Below are positions 1-8,531 of a DNA stretch of 39,449 nucleotides, piece by piece. Source of the DNA: Sphingopyxis macrogoltabida (GTDB lineage Bacteria > Pseudomonadota > Alphaproteobacteria > Sphingomonadales > Sphingomonadaceae). Numbering within the stretch: position 1 is the first letter of the stretch; each line of letters starts with the position of its first letter. Where the stretch lies: NCBI GenBank assembly GCA_003241685.1, contig QFPJ01000027.1, positions 1 through 39,449 of the forward strand, in the 5' to 3' direction. The position numbers and the translations under genes were made by a program. Under the pieces are notes generated by a model. That model was not told the DNA's origin and ran no database searches. It saw only the letters and a program-made list of their open reading frames with translations.

Positions 1-45
1 GGGCCCATCTTCCCGAAGGTCGACTATCAAGCGGACGGCGGCTGA
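1..45 (+). CDS. C-terminal tail of an upstream gene (partial)
   Basis: Only the last 14 codons are inside the window, ending with TGA at 43-45 and encoding a tail that reads GPIFPKVDYQADGG. The PIFPKV pattern vaguely recalls the end of methionyl-tRNA synthetases, but this is far too short for an assignment and no function is claimed. The reading frame is open from the first base, and the following hairpin at 66-85 fits the end of a transcription unit. Confidence 0.45.
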   Translation, partial: GPIFPKVDYQADGG

Positions 46-65
46 ACCGCGACGGCAGGAGATGG

Positions 66-85
66 GCCCCTGCCTTCGCAGGGGC
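66..85. terminator. Hairpin after the upstream gene (terminator or REP-like palindrome)
   Basis: A perfect 8-bp stem (GCCCCTGC, 66-73; GCAGGGGC, 78-85) encloses a CTTC loop. No T-run follows, so it may be a REP-type palindrome of the sort common between sphingomonad genes rather than a classical rho-independent terminator. Confidence 0.5.
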
Positions 86-152
86 ATGTTGGATGCGGAA
101 GAACCGTCCAAAGCCGTTGCGCGCGGCGCCCGCCTGCCGCTATGCGACAGAC

Positions 153-824
153 ATGTGGCAACTCTATCAATTCCCGCTATGTCCCTTTTCGCGCAAGATC
201 CGGCTGCTGCTCGGCGAAAAGGGCGTGGGCTATGAACTGGTGCGCGAATCGCCGTGGGAACGGCGCGACGAATTCATCGACCTGAACCCCGCCGGCCGCA
301 CGCCCGTCATGGTCGATCAGGGTCGCGGCCAGGTGCTGATCGACAGCAATGCCATCGCCGAATATTTCGAGGAAACGGTCGAAGGCAAGGCGATGATCAA
401 CGGCACCGCCGCCAACCGCGCCGAAATCCGCCGGCTGGTTTCCTGGTTCGATCAGGATTTCTATTTCGAGGTCACCGGGCCGCTGCTTTTCGAACGGATG
501 CAAAAGCGCATCGTCCACCGCCAGCCGCCCGATGCCGGCGCGCTGCGCGAGGCGATGAAGGCCGCGAACCAGCATCTCGACTATGTCGACTATCTGATCG
601 ATCATCGCACCTGGCTCGCCGGCGCGACGATGAGCCTCGCCGATCTGGCGGCGGCCGCGCATATTTCGGTCGCCGACTATCTGGGCGGCATCGACTGGAC
701 GGGGCACGAGCAGACGAAGGGATGGTATTCGGGGCTGAAATCGCGCCCGAGCTTTCGCCCGCTGCTGGCCGAACGGATGGAAATCGTCACGCCGCCGAAG
801 TATTATGAGGATGTCGACTTCTAA
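153..824 (+). CDS. Glutathione S-transferase family protein
   Basis: This is a 223-residue two-domain GST-like protein. The N-terminal thioredoxin-fold half begins MWQLYQFPLC and carries a CPFS motif at residues 10-13, the usual site of the catalytic or glutathione-contacting Cys/Ser. It is followed by a cis-Pro segment (GRTPVMV) and a DSNAIAEYFE glutathione-binding stretch. An all-helical C-terminal half starts near residue 90. The frame is open back to 93, but the family-conserved sequence starts at the ATG at 153, which is preferred although no clear Shine-Dalgarno precedes it. The substrate is unknown. A detoxification or thiol-transfer role in the cytoplasm is inferred from the family only. 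Confidence 0.85.
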   Translation: MWQLYQFPLCPFSRKIRLLLGEKGVGYELVRESPWERRDEFIDLNPAGRTPVMVDQGRGQVLIDSNAIAEYFEETVEGKAMINGTAANRAEIRRLVSWFDQDFYFEVTGPLLFERMQKRIVHRQPPDAGALREAMKAANQHLDYVDYLIDHRTWLAGATMSLADLAAAAHISVADYLGGIDWTGHEQTKGWYSGLKSRPSFRPLLAERMEIVTPPKYYEDVDF

Positions 825-828
825 ACCG

Positions 829-927
829 CGTCATTGCGACGACCCGAAGGCGATGAAGCAATCTCCAGCGTCCGAGATTGCACTAGGGACGGCAGCTGGA
901 GATTGCTTCGCTGCGTTCGCAATGACG
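829..927. repeat. Long imperfect inverted repeat (REP/BIME-like)
   Basis: Two arms, 829-868 and 895-927, are near reverse complements. The first contains CGTCATTGCGA and GAAGCAATCTCCAG; the second contains CTGGAGATTGCTTCG and GCAATGACG. It sits between convergent genes (the GST gene and the minus-strand YdeI-like gene), the typical place for REP-like elements, and could fold into a transcript-ending cruciform. No transposase is associated with it. Confidence 0.7.
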
Positions 928-934
928 AGAGGGG

Positions 935-1528
935 TTAGCAGCCTTTGTACTTCCAGTTGCGGTCCTTGCCTTCCGCGACCTGCGCGACGATCGTTTCGAT
1001 GCGTTTGACCCGCGTTTCCTCGCGCTTCGCCTCCAGCACCCATTCGATATAGTCGCGCCGCTTGCCCGGCGAGAAGGCGTCCCAATGGCGCTGCGCGGCG
1101 GCGTCAGCCCTAAGCGCGGCGCCGAGATCGGCGGGCAGGTCGAGCGCGGGTTTCGGCGCCGCTTTAGGCCGCCTGGGCTTGCCTTCGGCACAGAGCGCCG
1201 CCGCCTTCGCAATCCACGCCGCCATCTGCTCGTCCGATGGCAGATCGGTCAGCGTCGCGAGCCGCCCCATGCTGCCCATCGCACGGGTATCGCGCGGCGA
1301 GCGGGTCACCTCCTCATCGCGCCAGAAGCCGAAGGTCGCATGTTCCTTGAATGCCGCCATGCCGGCCAGATTATGCCCGTTCAACACGAAATGCGGCATG
1401 CCCCATTTCAGCGTCTCTTCGGCGCCCGGCGCATATTTGTGCACCAGTTGTCGCAGATGCTTCAGGATCGGCTGCGCAAAGGGTTGCCGCGCCGCGATAT
1501 AGGCATCGACGCGCGGGTCGCGGGTCAT
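935..1528 (-). CDS. YdeI/OmpD-associated family protein with N-terminal DUF1801-like domain
   Basis: This 197-residue protein has an N-terminal DUF1801-like region at about residues 15-110 (with KWGMPHF and FGFW motifs). A C-terminal YdeI/OmpD-associated region at about 135-195 ends in the characteristic pattern FSPGKRRDYIEWV, then R-IET, then WKYKGC. Family members are small cytoplasmic proteins without an established reaction; some are linked to antimicrobial-peptide or bacteriocin tolerance. Its ATG overlaps the stop of ubiG by 4 bp (1525-1528), so it is probably translationally coupled downstream of ubiG. A cysteine is the last residue. Confidence 0.85.
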   Translation of the reverse strand: MTRDPRVDAYIAARQPFAQPILKHLRQLVHKYAPGAEETLKWGMPHFVLNGHNLAGMAAFKEHATFGFWRDEEVTRSPRDTRAMGSMGRLATLTDLPSDEQMAAWIAKAAALCAEGKPRRPKAAPKPALDLPADLGAALRADAAAQRHWDAFSPGKRRDYIEWVLEAKREETRVKRIETIVAQVAEGKDRNWKYKGC

Positions 1529-2286
1529 TCCGCGTGCCTCGCCGCCACCAGATAATTCAGCGCCTCGCTGCCGCCGAGGGCAAATCCCCGGGCAGGCGAA
1601 GGCGACAGGCCGGTGCGGTCGACGACCTGCAATCCGGCCCCTTCCATCAGCGCCGTCAGTTCCTCGGGCTTCAAAAACTGGTCCCAGTCATGCGTGCCGC
1701 GCGGCACCGCGCCGACGCGTTCGGCGGCTTCGACGAGAAGCAATTTCGACAGCAAGGTGCGGTTCGGGGTCGACAGGATCAGGAGGCCGCCGGGCGCCAG
1801 CCGCGCCGCGAGTTCGGCGACGAAGGCCGCCGGATCGCTCACATGCTCGACCACCTCCATCGAGGTGACGAGGTCGAATTGGACGCTTTCTCTTTCCCCG
1901 TTCGTGTCGAGCGGGATTTGGGCGTCCAAATCAGCTAGCTCCCCCGCATGATAGGCAATATCCAGCCCCTGCCCCGCCGCATGCGCGCGCGCGGCGGCGA
2001 TATTTTCGGGGGCCGCATCGACGCCCGTCACCGCCGCCCCCATCCGCGCCAGCGGTTCGGCGAGCAGGCCGGCGCCGCAACCGACGTCGATCGCCGTCCG
2101 GCCAGCCAGCGGATAGCGTTCGCGCACGTCGACCTGCCAGTGCGCGTCGATCTGCGCGCGAATATAGGACAATCGCACGGGGTTCAGCCGGTGCAGCATC
2201 GCCGACGTGCCGTTGGGATTCCACCAGTCGGCGGCCAGCGCGCCGAAATGGGCAGCTTCGTTCGGATTGATCGTCGCGGCGCTCAT
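1525..2286 (-). CDS. ubiG: Ubiquinone biosynthesis O-methyltransferase UbiG
   Basis: UbiG is the SAM-dependent methyltransferase that carries out both O-methylations in ubiquinone synthesis at the inner membrane. The 253-residue protein opens with the UbiG-specific NEAAHFGALAADWW segment, followed by NP-G-MLHRLNPVR. It has the SAM-binding motif I DVGCGAG at residues 67-73, an acidic motif GVDAAPENI, and the post-motif VEHVSDP and GGLLILSTPNRT. The ATG at 2286 is chosen because homologues start just before this conserved N-terminus; the frame is open 12 codons further upstream. It is divergent from lysC and overlaps the YdeI-like gene downstream by 4 bp. Confidence 0.93.
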   Translation of the reverse strand: MSAATINPNEAAHFGALAADWWNPNGTSAMLHRLNPVRLSYIRAQIDAHWQVDVRERYPLAGRTAIDVGCGAGLLAEPLARMGAAVTGVDAAPENIAAARAHAAGQGLDIAYHAGELADLDAQIPLDTNGERESVQFDLVTSMEVVEHVSDPAAFVAELAARLAPGGLLILSTPNRTLLSKLLLVEAAERVGAVPRGTHDWDQFLKPEELTALMEGAGLQVVDRTGLSPSPARGFALGGSEALNYLVAARHAE

Positions 2287-2444
2287 AAGGGGCGATGTGG
2301 CACCCCGGCATCGCGGGCGCAAGAAATTCTATCGCGAAGGCGCGTTCGCGCGCTTGCCATCGCCCGCCCCCTTCCCTAACAGCCGAGCGCCGCGGAATTG
2401 AACGAATGTTGCGGCGGAAACCAGTTTTTTGAAAGCGGGGCGAG

Positions 2445-3692
2445 ATGGCGCGGATCGTGATGAAATTCGGGGGCACGTCGATGGCGGGCACCGAGCGGAT
2501 TCGCACCGTGGCGAAACTCGTCGCGCGCGAAGTGGCGAACGGCAACGAAGTCGCGGTGGTCGTCTCGGCGATGGCGGGCGAGACCGACCGGCTGGTGAAT
2601 TTCTGCCGCGAGGCCAATCCGCGCTACGACCCCGCCGAATATGACGTCGTCGTGGCGGCGGGCGAACAGATCACGTCGGGCCTTCTCGCACTGACGCTTC
2701 AGGCGATGGGTGTCCCCGCGCGCAGCTGGCTCGGCTGGCAACTGCCGATCCGCACCGAAGAGGCCCACGCCCGCGCGCGCATCCTCGACATCGACACCGG
2801 CGCGCTGCTCGCCGCGATGGGCAAAGGCGAGGTTGCGGTGATTCCCGGCTTTCAGGGCATGATGGACGACGGCCGCGTCTCGACCCTGGGCCGCGGCGGG
2901 TCGGACACCAGCGCGGTTGCCGTGGCGGCCGCGATCAAGGCCGACCGCTGCGACATCTACACCGACGTCGACGGCGTCTACACCACCGACCCGCGCATCG
3001 TCGCGCGGGCGCGCAAGCTCGACTATGTCACCTATGAAGAAATGCTCGAACTCGCGAGCGTCGGCGCCAAGGTGCTCCAGACCCGATCGGTCGGGCTGGC
3101 GATGAAGATGGGCGTGCGCGTGCAGGTGCTTTCCAGTTTCGTCGAGGGCGACGCGGCCCCCGCCACCGGCACGATGATCGTCAGCGACGAGGAAATAGAG
3201 GAACATCAGATGGAACGGCAGCTGATCACCGGCATCGCCCACGACAAGAATGAAGCGAAGATCATCGTCACCCGCGTCCCCGACCGTCCGGGCGCCGTTG
3301 CGACGATCTTCGGCCCGCTCGCCGCGGCCGGGATCAACGTCGACATGATCATCCAGAATGTCGGCCGCGACAAGGGCGAGACCGATGTGACCTTTACCGT
3401 CCCCGGCGCCGACCTGCTGCGCTCGATCGACCTGCTCGAAGGCGCGAAGGACAAGATCGGCTTCAACCGGATCATCAGCGACGACAAGGTCGCGAAGATC
3501 AGCGTCGTCGGCGTCGGCATGAAGAGCCACGCGGGCGTCGCCAGCACCATGTTCCGCGCGCTGGCCGACCGCGGCATCAACATCCAGGCGATCTCGACCA
3601 GCGAGATCAAGGTCAGCGTGCTGATCGACGAGGACGAGACCGAACTGGCGGTGCGCGTGCTCCACACCGCTTACGGGCTGGACGCCGAATAG
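2445..3692 (+). CDS. lysC: Aspartate kinase
   Basis: LysC phosphorylates L-aspartate with ATP, the committed step toward lysine, threonine, methionine and diaminopimelate. The 415-residue protein is typical of monofunctional class II enzymes. It begins with the nucleotide-binding KFGGTS at residues 7-12, has the catalytic GRGGSDTSA at 149-157 and a DVDGVYTTDPR loop near 174-184, and ends with two ACT-type regulatory domains (from about residue 260) containing RPGAVATIFGPL and GVASTMFRAL. ACT domains in this family bind feedback inhibitors such as lysine or threonine. It stands alone, with ubiG divergent and rplY about 185 bp downstream. Confidence 0.96.
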   Translation: MARIVMKFGGTSMAGTERIRTVAKLVAREVANGNEVAVVVSAMAGETDRLVNFCREANPRYDPAEYDVVVAAGEQITSGLLALTLQAMGVPARSWLGWQLPIRTEEAHARARILDIDTGALLAAMGKGEVAVIPGFQGMMDDGRVSTLGRGGSDTSAVAVAAAIKADRCDIYTDVDGVYTTDPRIVARARKLDYVTYEEMLELASVGAKVLQTRSVGLAMKMGVRVQVLSSFVEGDAAPATGTMIVSDEEIEEHQMERQLITGIAHDKNEAKIIVTRVPDRPGAVATIFGPLAAAGINVDMIIQNVGRDKGETDVTFTVPGADLLRSIDLLEGAKDKIGFNRIISDDKVAKISVVGVGMKSHAGVASTMFRALADRGINIQAISTSEIKVSVLIDEDETELAVRVLHTAYGLDAE

Positions 3693-3877
3693 GCCAGTTC
3701 GGCGGCCGCCGGTTGCAGGTCGCCGTCCGCAAAGGTCTTTGGGTGGCGGCGATGGAGCGGATGCCAATGCGCTCGCCGCTTGCGTTTCCTGCGGTTCCCC
3801 GCTATGCGCCCGCGCTTCCGTCATGGTCATCCCTGGAGGCGTGGCGGAACTGTGTAACTGTTTCTCGGAGAAAAATT

Positions 3878-4513
3878 ATGAGCGATCAGCTGACGCTGAC
3901 GGCCGAGACGCGCGAACGCGGAGGCAAGGGAGCCTCGCGTGACCTGCGTCGCAATGGCCGCGTTCCCGCCGTCGTCTATGGCGGCAAGGAAGACCCCCTG
4001 ATGATCCACGTCGAAGAAAAGCTGCTGATGAAGCAGCTGATGACGGGTCACTTCATGAATTCGGTCGTGATGATCGATGTCGGCGGCAAGCAGATTCGCA
4101 CGCTGCCCAAGGACGTCGCCTTCCACCCGGTCAAGGATCGCCCGATCCACGCCGACTTCCTTCGCATCGCCAAGGACGCCACCGTGCAGGTCGCGGTTCC
4201 CGTGGCCTTCGAAAATGAGGAAGCCTCGCCCGGCCTGAAGCGCGGCGGCGTGCTGAACATCGTTCGCCACGAACTGGAACTCGTCTGCGACGCGGACAAG
4301 ATTCCCGACGGCATCACCATCGACGTCGCCGGGTTCGACGTCGGCGATTCGATCCACATCAGCCATGTGAAGCTGCCCAAGGGCGTCGAAAGCGCGATCA
4401 CCGACCGCGACTTCACCATCGCTACGATCGTCGCCCCCTCGGCCCTTAAGTCGAGCGACGGCGATACGACCAAGGATGAAGGCGAAGACGCCGCCGAAGG
4501 CGAAGACGCCTAA
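3878..4513 (+). CDS. rplY: 50S ribosomal protein L25/general stress protein Ctc
   Basis: This is the 5S rRNA-binding large-subunit protein in its long Ctc/TL5 form, 211 residues. The N-terminal L25 domain (about 1-95) starts MSDQLTLTAETRERGGKGASR and includes GRVPAVVYGG. The C-terminal TL5-type beta domain (about 96-190) contains HVKLPKGVES. An acidic, low-complexity tail ends the protein. The ATG at 3878 is preferred to upstream in-frame starts because GGAG lies 7 nt before it (3867-3870) and the L25 domain begins there. It is followed by a strong hairpin and then pth, the usual bacterial pairing. Confidence 0.95.
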   Translation: MSDQLTLTAETRERGGKGASRDLRRNGRVPAVVYGGKEDPLMIHVEEKLLMKQLMTGHFMNSVVMIDVGGKQIRTLPKDVAFHPVKDRPIHADFLRIAKDATVQVAVPVAFENEEASPGLKRGGVLNIVRHELELVCDADKIPDGITIDVAGFDVGDSIHISHVKLPKGVESAITDRDFTIATIVAPSALKSSDGDTTKDEGEDAAEGEDA

Positions 4514-4523
4514 AAATATGCGA

Positions 4524-4551
4524 AACGCCCCTCCCGTCGCGGAGGGGCGTT
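4524..4551 (+). terminator. Strong hairpin after rplY
   Basis: A perfect 11-bp stem (AACGCCCCTCC at 4524-4534, GGAGGGGCGTT at 4541-4551) encloses a 6-nt loop. Only a weak pyrimidine stretch (TCTCTTCC) follows. It lies 10 bp after the rplY stop and 22 bp before the pth start, so it probably attenuates rather than fully separates the two genes. Confidence 0.75.
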
Positions 4552-4573
4552 CTCTTCCCAGAAGGTCAGCGCC

Positions 4574-5143
4574 ATGCAGCTCTGGGTCGGCCTCGGCAAT
4601 CCCGGGCCCCAATATGCGATGCACCGTCACAATGTCGGGTTCATGGCGATCGACGTCATTGCCGACATCCACGGTTTTTCGGCCCCGGCGAAGAAATTCC
4701 AGGGCTGGATTCAGGACGGCCGCATCGGCCGCGAGCGCATTCTGCTGCTCAAACCCGGCACCTTCATGAACGAAAGCGGCCGCAGCGTGCGCGCCGCCAT
4801 GGATTTCTACAAGCTGGCGCCGCAGGACGTCACCGCCTTCTACGACGAACTCGACCTGGCGCCGATGAAGGTGAAGGTGAAGCGCGGCGGCGGCGCGGCG
4901 GGGCATAATGGCATCCGCAGCATGATCGCGCATATCGGCGACGATTTTCGCCGCGTCCGCATCGGCATCGGCCATCCGGGTCACAAGGACCGCGTGACCG
5001 GCCATGTTCTCGGCAATTATCACAAGAGCGAGATCGAGCCGCTGACCGACCTGCTCGGCGCCGTCGCCGCGGAGGCGGCATGGCTGGCCGACGGCGACGA
5101 CGCCCGTTTCCAGAGCGATCTGGCGCTGCGATTGCAGGGCTGA
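4574..5143 (+). CDS. pth: Peptidyl-tRNA hydrolase
   Basis: Pth cleaves the ester bond of peptidyl-tRNA released from stalled ribosomes, recycling tRNA. The 189-residue protein has the family signature GLGNPG at residues 6-11, the catalytic HRHNVGF stretch with His19 and Asn20, KPGTFMNESG, and FYDELDL supplying the catalytic Asp. GGGAAGHNGIRS and RIGIGHPG follow. The length matches the family. The gene follows rplY with only a hairpin between, and a Shine-Dalgarno-like AAGG lies 10 nt upstream. Confidence 0.96.
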   Translation: MQLWVGLGNPGPQYAMHRHNVGFMAIDVIADIHGFSAPAKKFQGWIQDGRIGRERILLLKPGTFMNESGRSVRAAMDFYKLAPQDVTAFYDELDLAPMKVKVKRGGGAAGHNGIRSMIAHIGDDFRRVRIGIGHPGHKDRVTGHVLGNYHKSEIEPLTDLLGAVAAEAAWLADGDDARFQSDLALRLQG

Positions 5144-5205
5144 CGCCGGGAATTTGGCGAAGCCGCCGAAATATGCATGATGGGCGCCCGAAAGGACACG
5201 CCCCC

Positions 5206-6207
5206 ATGCCCTATTTATCCGACCCGTCGTCCCCCAGCCGCCGCCAGATCATCGTCGGCGGCGCCGCGCTGGCCGCCACCGCCCCCACCCTGCTTCACGC
5301 CGCCGCGCTCGCCCCGGACGCGCTGAAGGGCCGTACCGTGCTGATCACCGGCGCGTCGAGCGGCTTCGGCCGTGCCGGCGCGCTGCTCTATGCGCGGCAT
5401 GGCGCCAAGGTGATCGCGTCGATGCGAAACCTGCCGCGCCCCGAAGCCGAAACGCTGGCGGCGGAGGCAAGCCAGGACGGGCTCGACGTGCAAATCGTCG
5501 AGATCGACGTGACGAGCGACGAATCGGTGCGGGCGGGAACCGCCAGGGCGCTGGAACTGGCTGGCGGGCGCATCGATACGCTGATCAACAACGCGGGCAT
5601 CGGCATCACCGGCCCCGTCGAGGTTCAGGACATGGAAGCGACGAAGGCGATCTTCGACACCAATGTCCTCGGCATCCAGCGGATGCTGATCGCCATGCTG
5701 CCGCAAATGCGCGCGGCCAAGGCCGGGCAGGTCGTCAACATTTCCTCGCAGCTCGGCCGCGTTATCATTCCCGGCGGCGGTCATTATTCGGCGACGAAAT
5801 TCGCGGTCGAAGCCTTGTCCGAACAGCTGGCCTATGAACTGGTGCCGCACGGCATCGACGTGACGATCATCCAGCCCGGCGGCTATCCGACCAAGGTGTG
5901 GGTCAACCGCAACATCTACACCGGGGCGCTGCGCGACCGCAGCGCCCCCGAACTGCTCGCGGCCTATGAACCCTTCACGCGCGGCATGGGGACCGAGGAT
6001 GGCAGCGGGCGCAGCGCCGACATCGCCGACGTCCCGCGCGCGATCGCGGAGATCATGGCCATGCCCGCCGGCAAGCGGCCGCTACGCCGCGCCGTGCATC
6101 CGGGCAGCAAGCCGCAGGAGGCGATCAACCGCGTGTCGGCGGAGGTTCAGGTGGCATGGCTGGGCGGCGGCCCGCTCGGCCCGCTGATCAAGGCGGTGCA
6201 TGATTAG
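5206..6207 (+). CDS. SDR family oxidoreductase with Tat-like N-terminus
   Basis: This 333-residue short-chain dehydrogenase/reductase is a classical NAD(P)-binding Rossmann enzyme. TGASSGFG at 48-55 is the cofactor loop, NNAG at 128-131 is structural, and the catalytic Ser near 180 (NISS) with YSATK at 194-198 gives Tyr194 and Lys198. Unusually for an SDR, residues 10-36 form SRRQIIVGGAALAA plus a hydrophobic run, which resembles a Tat signal and suggests periplasmic export of a folded, cofactor-loaded enzyme. The ATG at 5206 follows AAAGGA at 5191-5196. The substrate is unknown. The stop overlaps the convergent CAP-domain gene by 4 bp. Confidence 0.87.
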   Translation: MPYLSDPSSPSRRQIIVGGAALAATAPTLLHAAALAPDALKGRTVLITGASSGFGRAGALLYARHGAKVIASMRNLPRPEAETLAAEASQDGLDVQIVEIDVTSDESVRAGTARALELAGGRIDTLINNAGIGITGPVEVQDMEATKAIFDTNVLGIQRMLIAMLPQMRAAKAGQVVNISSQLGRVIIPGGGHYSATKFAVEALSEQLAYELVPHGIDVTIIQPGGYPTKVWVNRNIYTGALRDRSAPELLAAYEPFTRGMGTEDGSGRSADIADVPRAIAEIMAMPAGKRPLRRAVHPGSKPQEAINRVSAEVQVAWLGGGPLGPLIKAVHD

Positions 6208-6854
6208 GGCGCAGACTTCGGCGGCGACGGCGGGCGTCCGTCCGCCGTTCGCGACAGGACGATCACGCACATCCGGCGATGCACCGCATGGGGGCCGCAG
6301 GCGACCCCGGCATAACGATACCAGGGGTTGAGCACGCTCTTGCGATGTCCGCGACCCGGCACGCCGTCGCCGACCACCAGTTGCTCGATGACCGACGCCG
6401 GGTCGGCGTGGCCATAGGTGATGACCTCCCCGACATAGGGGCCGCCGCCCGCCGCCGCCGTCCGCTCGCCCGGTCCGCGCCCGCGCGACTGATGACCGAG
6501 CCCGCCCGACCCCGCCTGTTCGCCGACGAGAATCGCGGCGGATCGCGCCAATATGTCGCCCTGTTCAAGTGTCGGCACCGGCGATGCCGCGCGCAGCGCC
6601 GCGACCGCCTCGTCGACCGCGCCGACGCCCTCGTGCGTCAATATGTCGATCTCGTCGCGGCTGCGGCCGCGCAGGACCCGCCCGTCGAAGCGCGACCGCG
6701 TCGCCGCCACGCCCCGCGCATAGCGCGGCGGATCGGCGCGGAGCAGGTTCAACTCGCCCAGCACATCGGCCTCGAACCGGCTCGGCGCGGCGATTGCGGC
6801 GGTGCCGGCCACGGCGGCCACCCATATCAACGCTGTTGCCGCACCTGCCCGCAT
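6204..6854 (-). CDS. Secreted CAP-domain (SCP/PR-1-like) protein
   Basis: This 216-residue protein has an N-terminal signal peptide (MRAGAATALIWVAAVAG, cleavage probably near residue 23). A CAP domain follows. Bacterial CAP features seen are the N-terminal FEADVLGELNLLRADPPRYA helix, GLGHQSRG, YVGEVITYGH, and the C-terminal GRGHRKSVLNPWYRYAGVACGPH signature. The CAP histidines usually bind a divalent cation; the biochemical role of bacterial members is not established. The ATG at 6854 is chosen because it begins the signal peptide, although the frame stays open to 7073. It converges on the SDR gene with a 4-bp overlap. Confidence 0.8.
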   Translation of the reverse strand: MRAGAATALIWVAAVAGTAAIAAPSRFEADVLGELNLLRADPPRYARGVAATRSRFDGRVLRGRSRDEIDILTHEGVGAVDEAVAALRAASPVPTLEQGDILARSAAILVGEQAGSGGLGHQSRGRGPGERTAAAGGGPYVGEVITYGHADPASVIEQLVVGDGVPGRGHRKSVLNPWYRYAGVACGPHAVHRRMCVIVLSRTADGRPPSPPKSAP

Positions 6855-7014
6855 CCGCCGTCCACTCCTGTCTTTCCGGGCGGTGATAAGGCCGCAAATG
6901 TGAACCGGCCGCAACCGCCATCGCGTGCGGGGCTGGCAAAATCCGCCCGGACCGGCTAGCGGGCGCTGCAACGGCGCGGCCGGTCCGCGCGCACCATATC
7001 GAAAGACGGATGTC

Positions 7015-8112
7015 ATGGGTTTCAAATGCGGGATCGTCGGCCTGCCCAATGTCGGCAAGTCCACCCTGTTCAACGCGCTGACCGAAACGCAGGCGGCCCA
7101 GGCGGCGAACTATCCCTTCTGCACGATCGAACCGAATATCGGCAATGTCGCGGTGCCCGACGCGCGCCTGGACAAGCTGGCCGCGATTGCGGGCAGCCAG
7201 AAGATCATCCCGACGCAGCTCGCCTTCGTCGATATTGCCGGGCTGGTGCGCGGCGCGTCGAAGGGCGAAGGATTGGGCAACCAGTTCCTCGGCAACATCC
7301 GCGAGGTCGACGCGATCGTCCATGTCCTGCGCTGTTTCGAGGATGACGACATCCAGCATGTCGAAAACCGGGTCGATCCGGTCGCCGACGCCGAAACGGT
7401 CGAGACCGAATTGCTGCTGTCCGACCTGGAAAGCCTGGAAAAGCGCGTCCCCGCCTTTGCCAAGAAGGCGGCACAGGGCGACAAGGAATCGAAGGTTGCC
7501 GCATCGGTGCTGGGTCAGGCGCTCGACCTGCTGCGCGACGGCAAACCCGCCCGGCTGGTCGAACCGCGCGACGATGAAGAAGCCCGCGTGCTGCGCACCG
7601 CGCAGCTTTTGACGTCCAAGCCCGTACTCTATGTCTGCAATGTCGAGGAAGCGAATGCCGCGACCGGCAACGCGCACAGCGAGGCGGTCTTCGCGCGCGC
7701 CAAGGCCGAGGGCGCGCAGGCGGTGATCGTGTCCGCCGCCATCGAGAGCGAACTGGTCGGCATGGACGCCGACGAACGCATGCTGTTCCTGGAGGAAATG
7801 GGGCTGCACGAAACCGGCCTGGCGCGCGTGATCCGCGCCGGATACGAACTGCTGCACCTGCTGACCTTCTTCACCGTCGGGCCGAAGGAAGCGCGCGCGT
7901 GGACCGTCCATGCCGGCGCGAGCGCGCCCGAAGCGGCGGGCGAGATTCACAGCGATTTCCAGAAAGGCTTCATCCGCGCCGAAACCATCGCGTTCGACGA
8001 TTATGTCGCGCTGGGCGGCGAAGCGAAGGCGCGCGAAGCCGGCAAGCTGCGCGCCGAAGGCAAGGCCTATGTCGTCGCCGACGGCGACGTGATGCACTTC
8101 CTGCACAGCTGA
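7015..8112 (+). CDS. ychF: Redox-responsive ATPase YchF (OLA1 family)
   Basis: YchF is a ribosome-associated P-loop protein of the Obg-like superfamily that prefers ATP to GTP. The 365-residue protein has Walker A GLPNVGKS at residues 9-16, the switch segment NYPFCTIEPN, DIAGLVRGASKGEGLGNQFL (G3), and an altered G4 motif (NVEE rather than NKxD) as expected for this ATP-binding clade. A coiled-coil helical insertion is followed by a C-terminal TGS domain (FFTVGPKEARAWT to VADGDVMHF). The ATG at 7015 begins the conserved N-terminus. It is a monocistronic core gene. Confidence 0.96.
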   Translation: MGFKCGIVGLPNVGKSTLFNALTETQAAQAANYPFCTIEPNIGNVAVPDARLDKLAAIAGSQKIIPTQLAFVDIAGLVRGASKGEGLGNQFLGNIREVDAIVHVLRCFEDDDIQHVENRVDPVADAETVETELLLSDLESLEKRVPAFAKKAAQGDKESKVAASVLGQALDLLRDGKPARLVEPRDDEEARVLRTAQLLTSKPVLYVCNVEEANAATGNAHSEAVFARAKAEGAQAVIVSAAIESELVGMDADERMLFLEEMGLHETGLARVIRAGYELLHLLTFFTVGPKEARAWTVHAGASAPEAAGEIHSDFQKGFIRAETIAFDDYVALGGEAKAREAGKLRAEGKAYVVADGDVMHFLHS

Positions 8113-8402
8113 TCGGGTTCATCGCCAGTTTCGTTGCCGTCACCTCGGCTTTGGGGTGGTGGCGTCGTTCGTCGGATCCGGGACAGGGGCGGCGCACGGG
8201 CCTGGCGATATGCCAAAGTTCAGGAAAGATCAGCCCAGTGCAGCGCCGATTTGGACGTCGGGATGCGCGGTGCGCCTCGCGTCCTTATCCACCAAATGAA
8301 AGAGCCGAATGCAGGCTGCCATAGCCGAATGATGTAGGAAAGCCCCATTCTAAGGCGATGCCGATTGGGTAAAGGGCAGCGGGTGCCCCTTGACCTGCTT
8401 GT

Positions 8403-8476
8403 CGTCATTCCGGACCTGATCCTTAATCCGCTACCGCGACGAAGTCATGGACCCCGGATCGAGTCCGGGGTGACGA
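8403..8476. repeat. REP-like palindromic element in the 419-bp gap after ychF
   Basis: The gap 8113-8531 has no credible gene. Near its end are two related half-elements: CGTCATTCCGGACC from 8404, and ATGGACCCCGGATCGAGTCC to GGGGTGACGA at 8448-8476. The second is an inverted repeat with arms ACCCCGGA and TCCGGGGT around a short centre. Such paired GTCAT/CCGG palindromes recur between sphingomonad genes. Nothing recognisable was found in the rest of the gap. Confidence 0.55.
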
Positions 8477-8531
8477 TGCCATAGATGCCGCCTCTCGGTC
8501 GTCAGCGGGCCATCCATTTCCTGCTCGCGGC

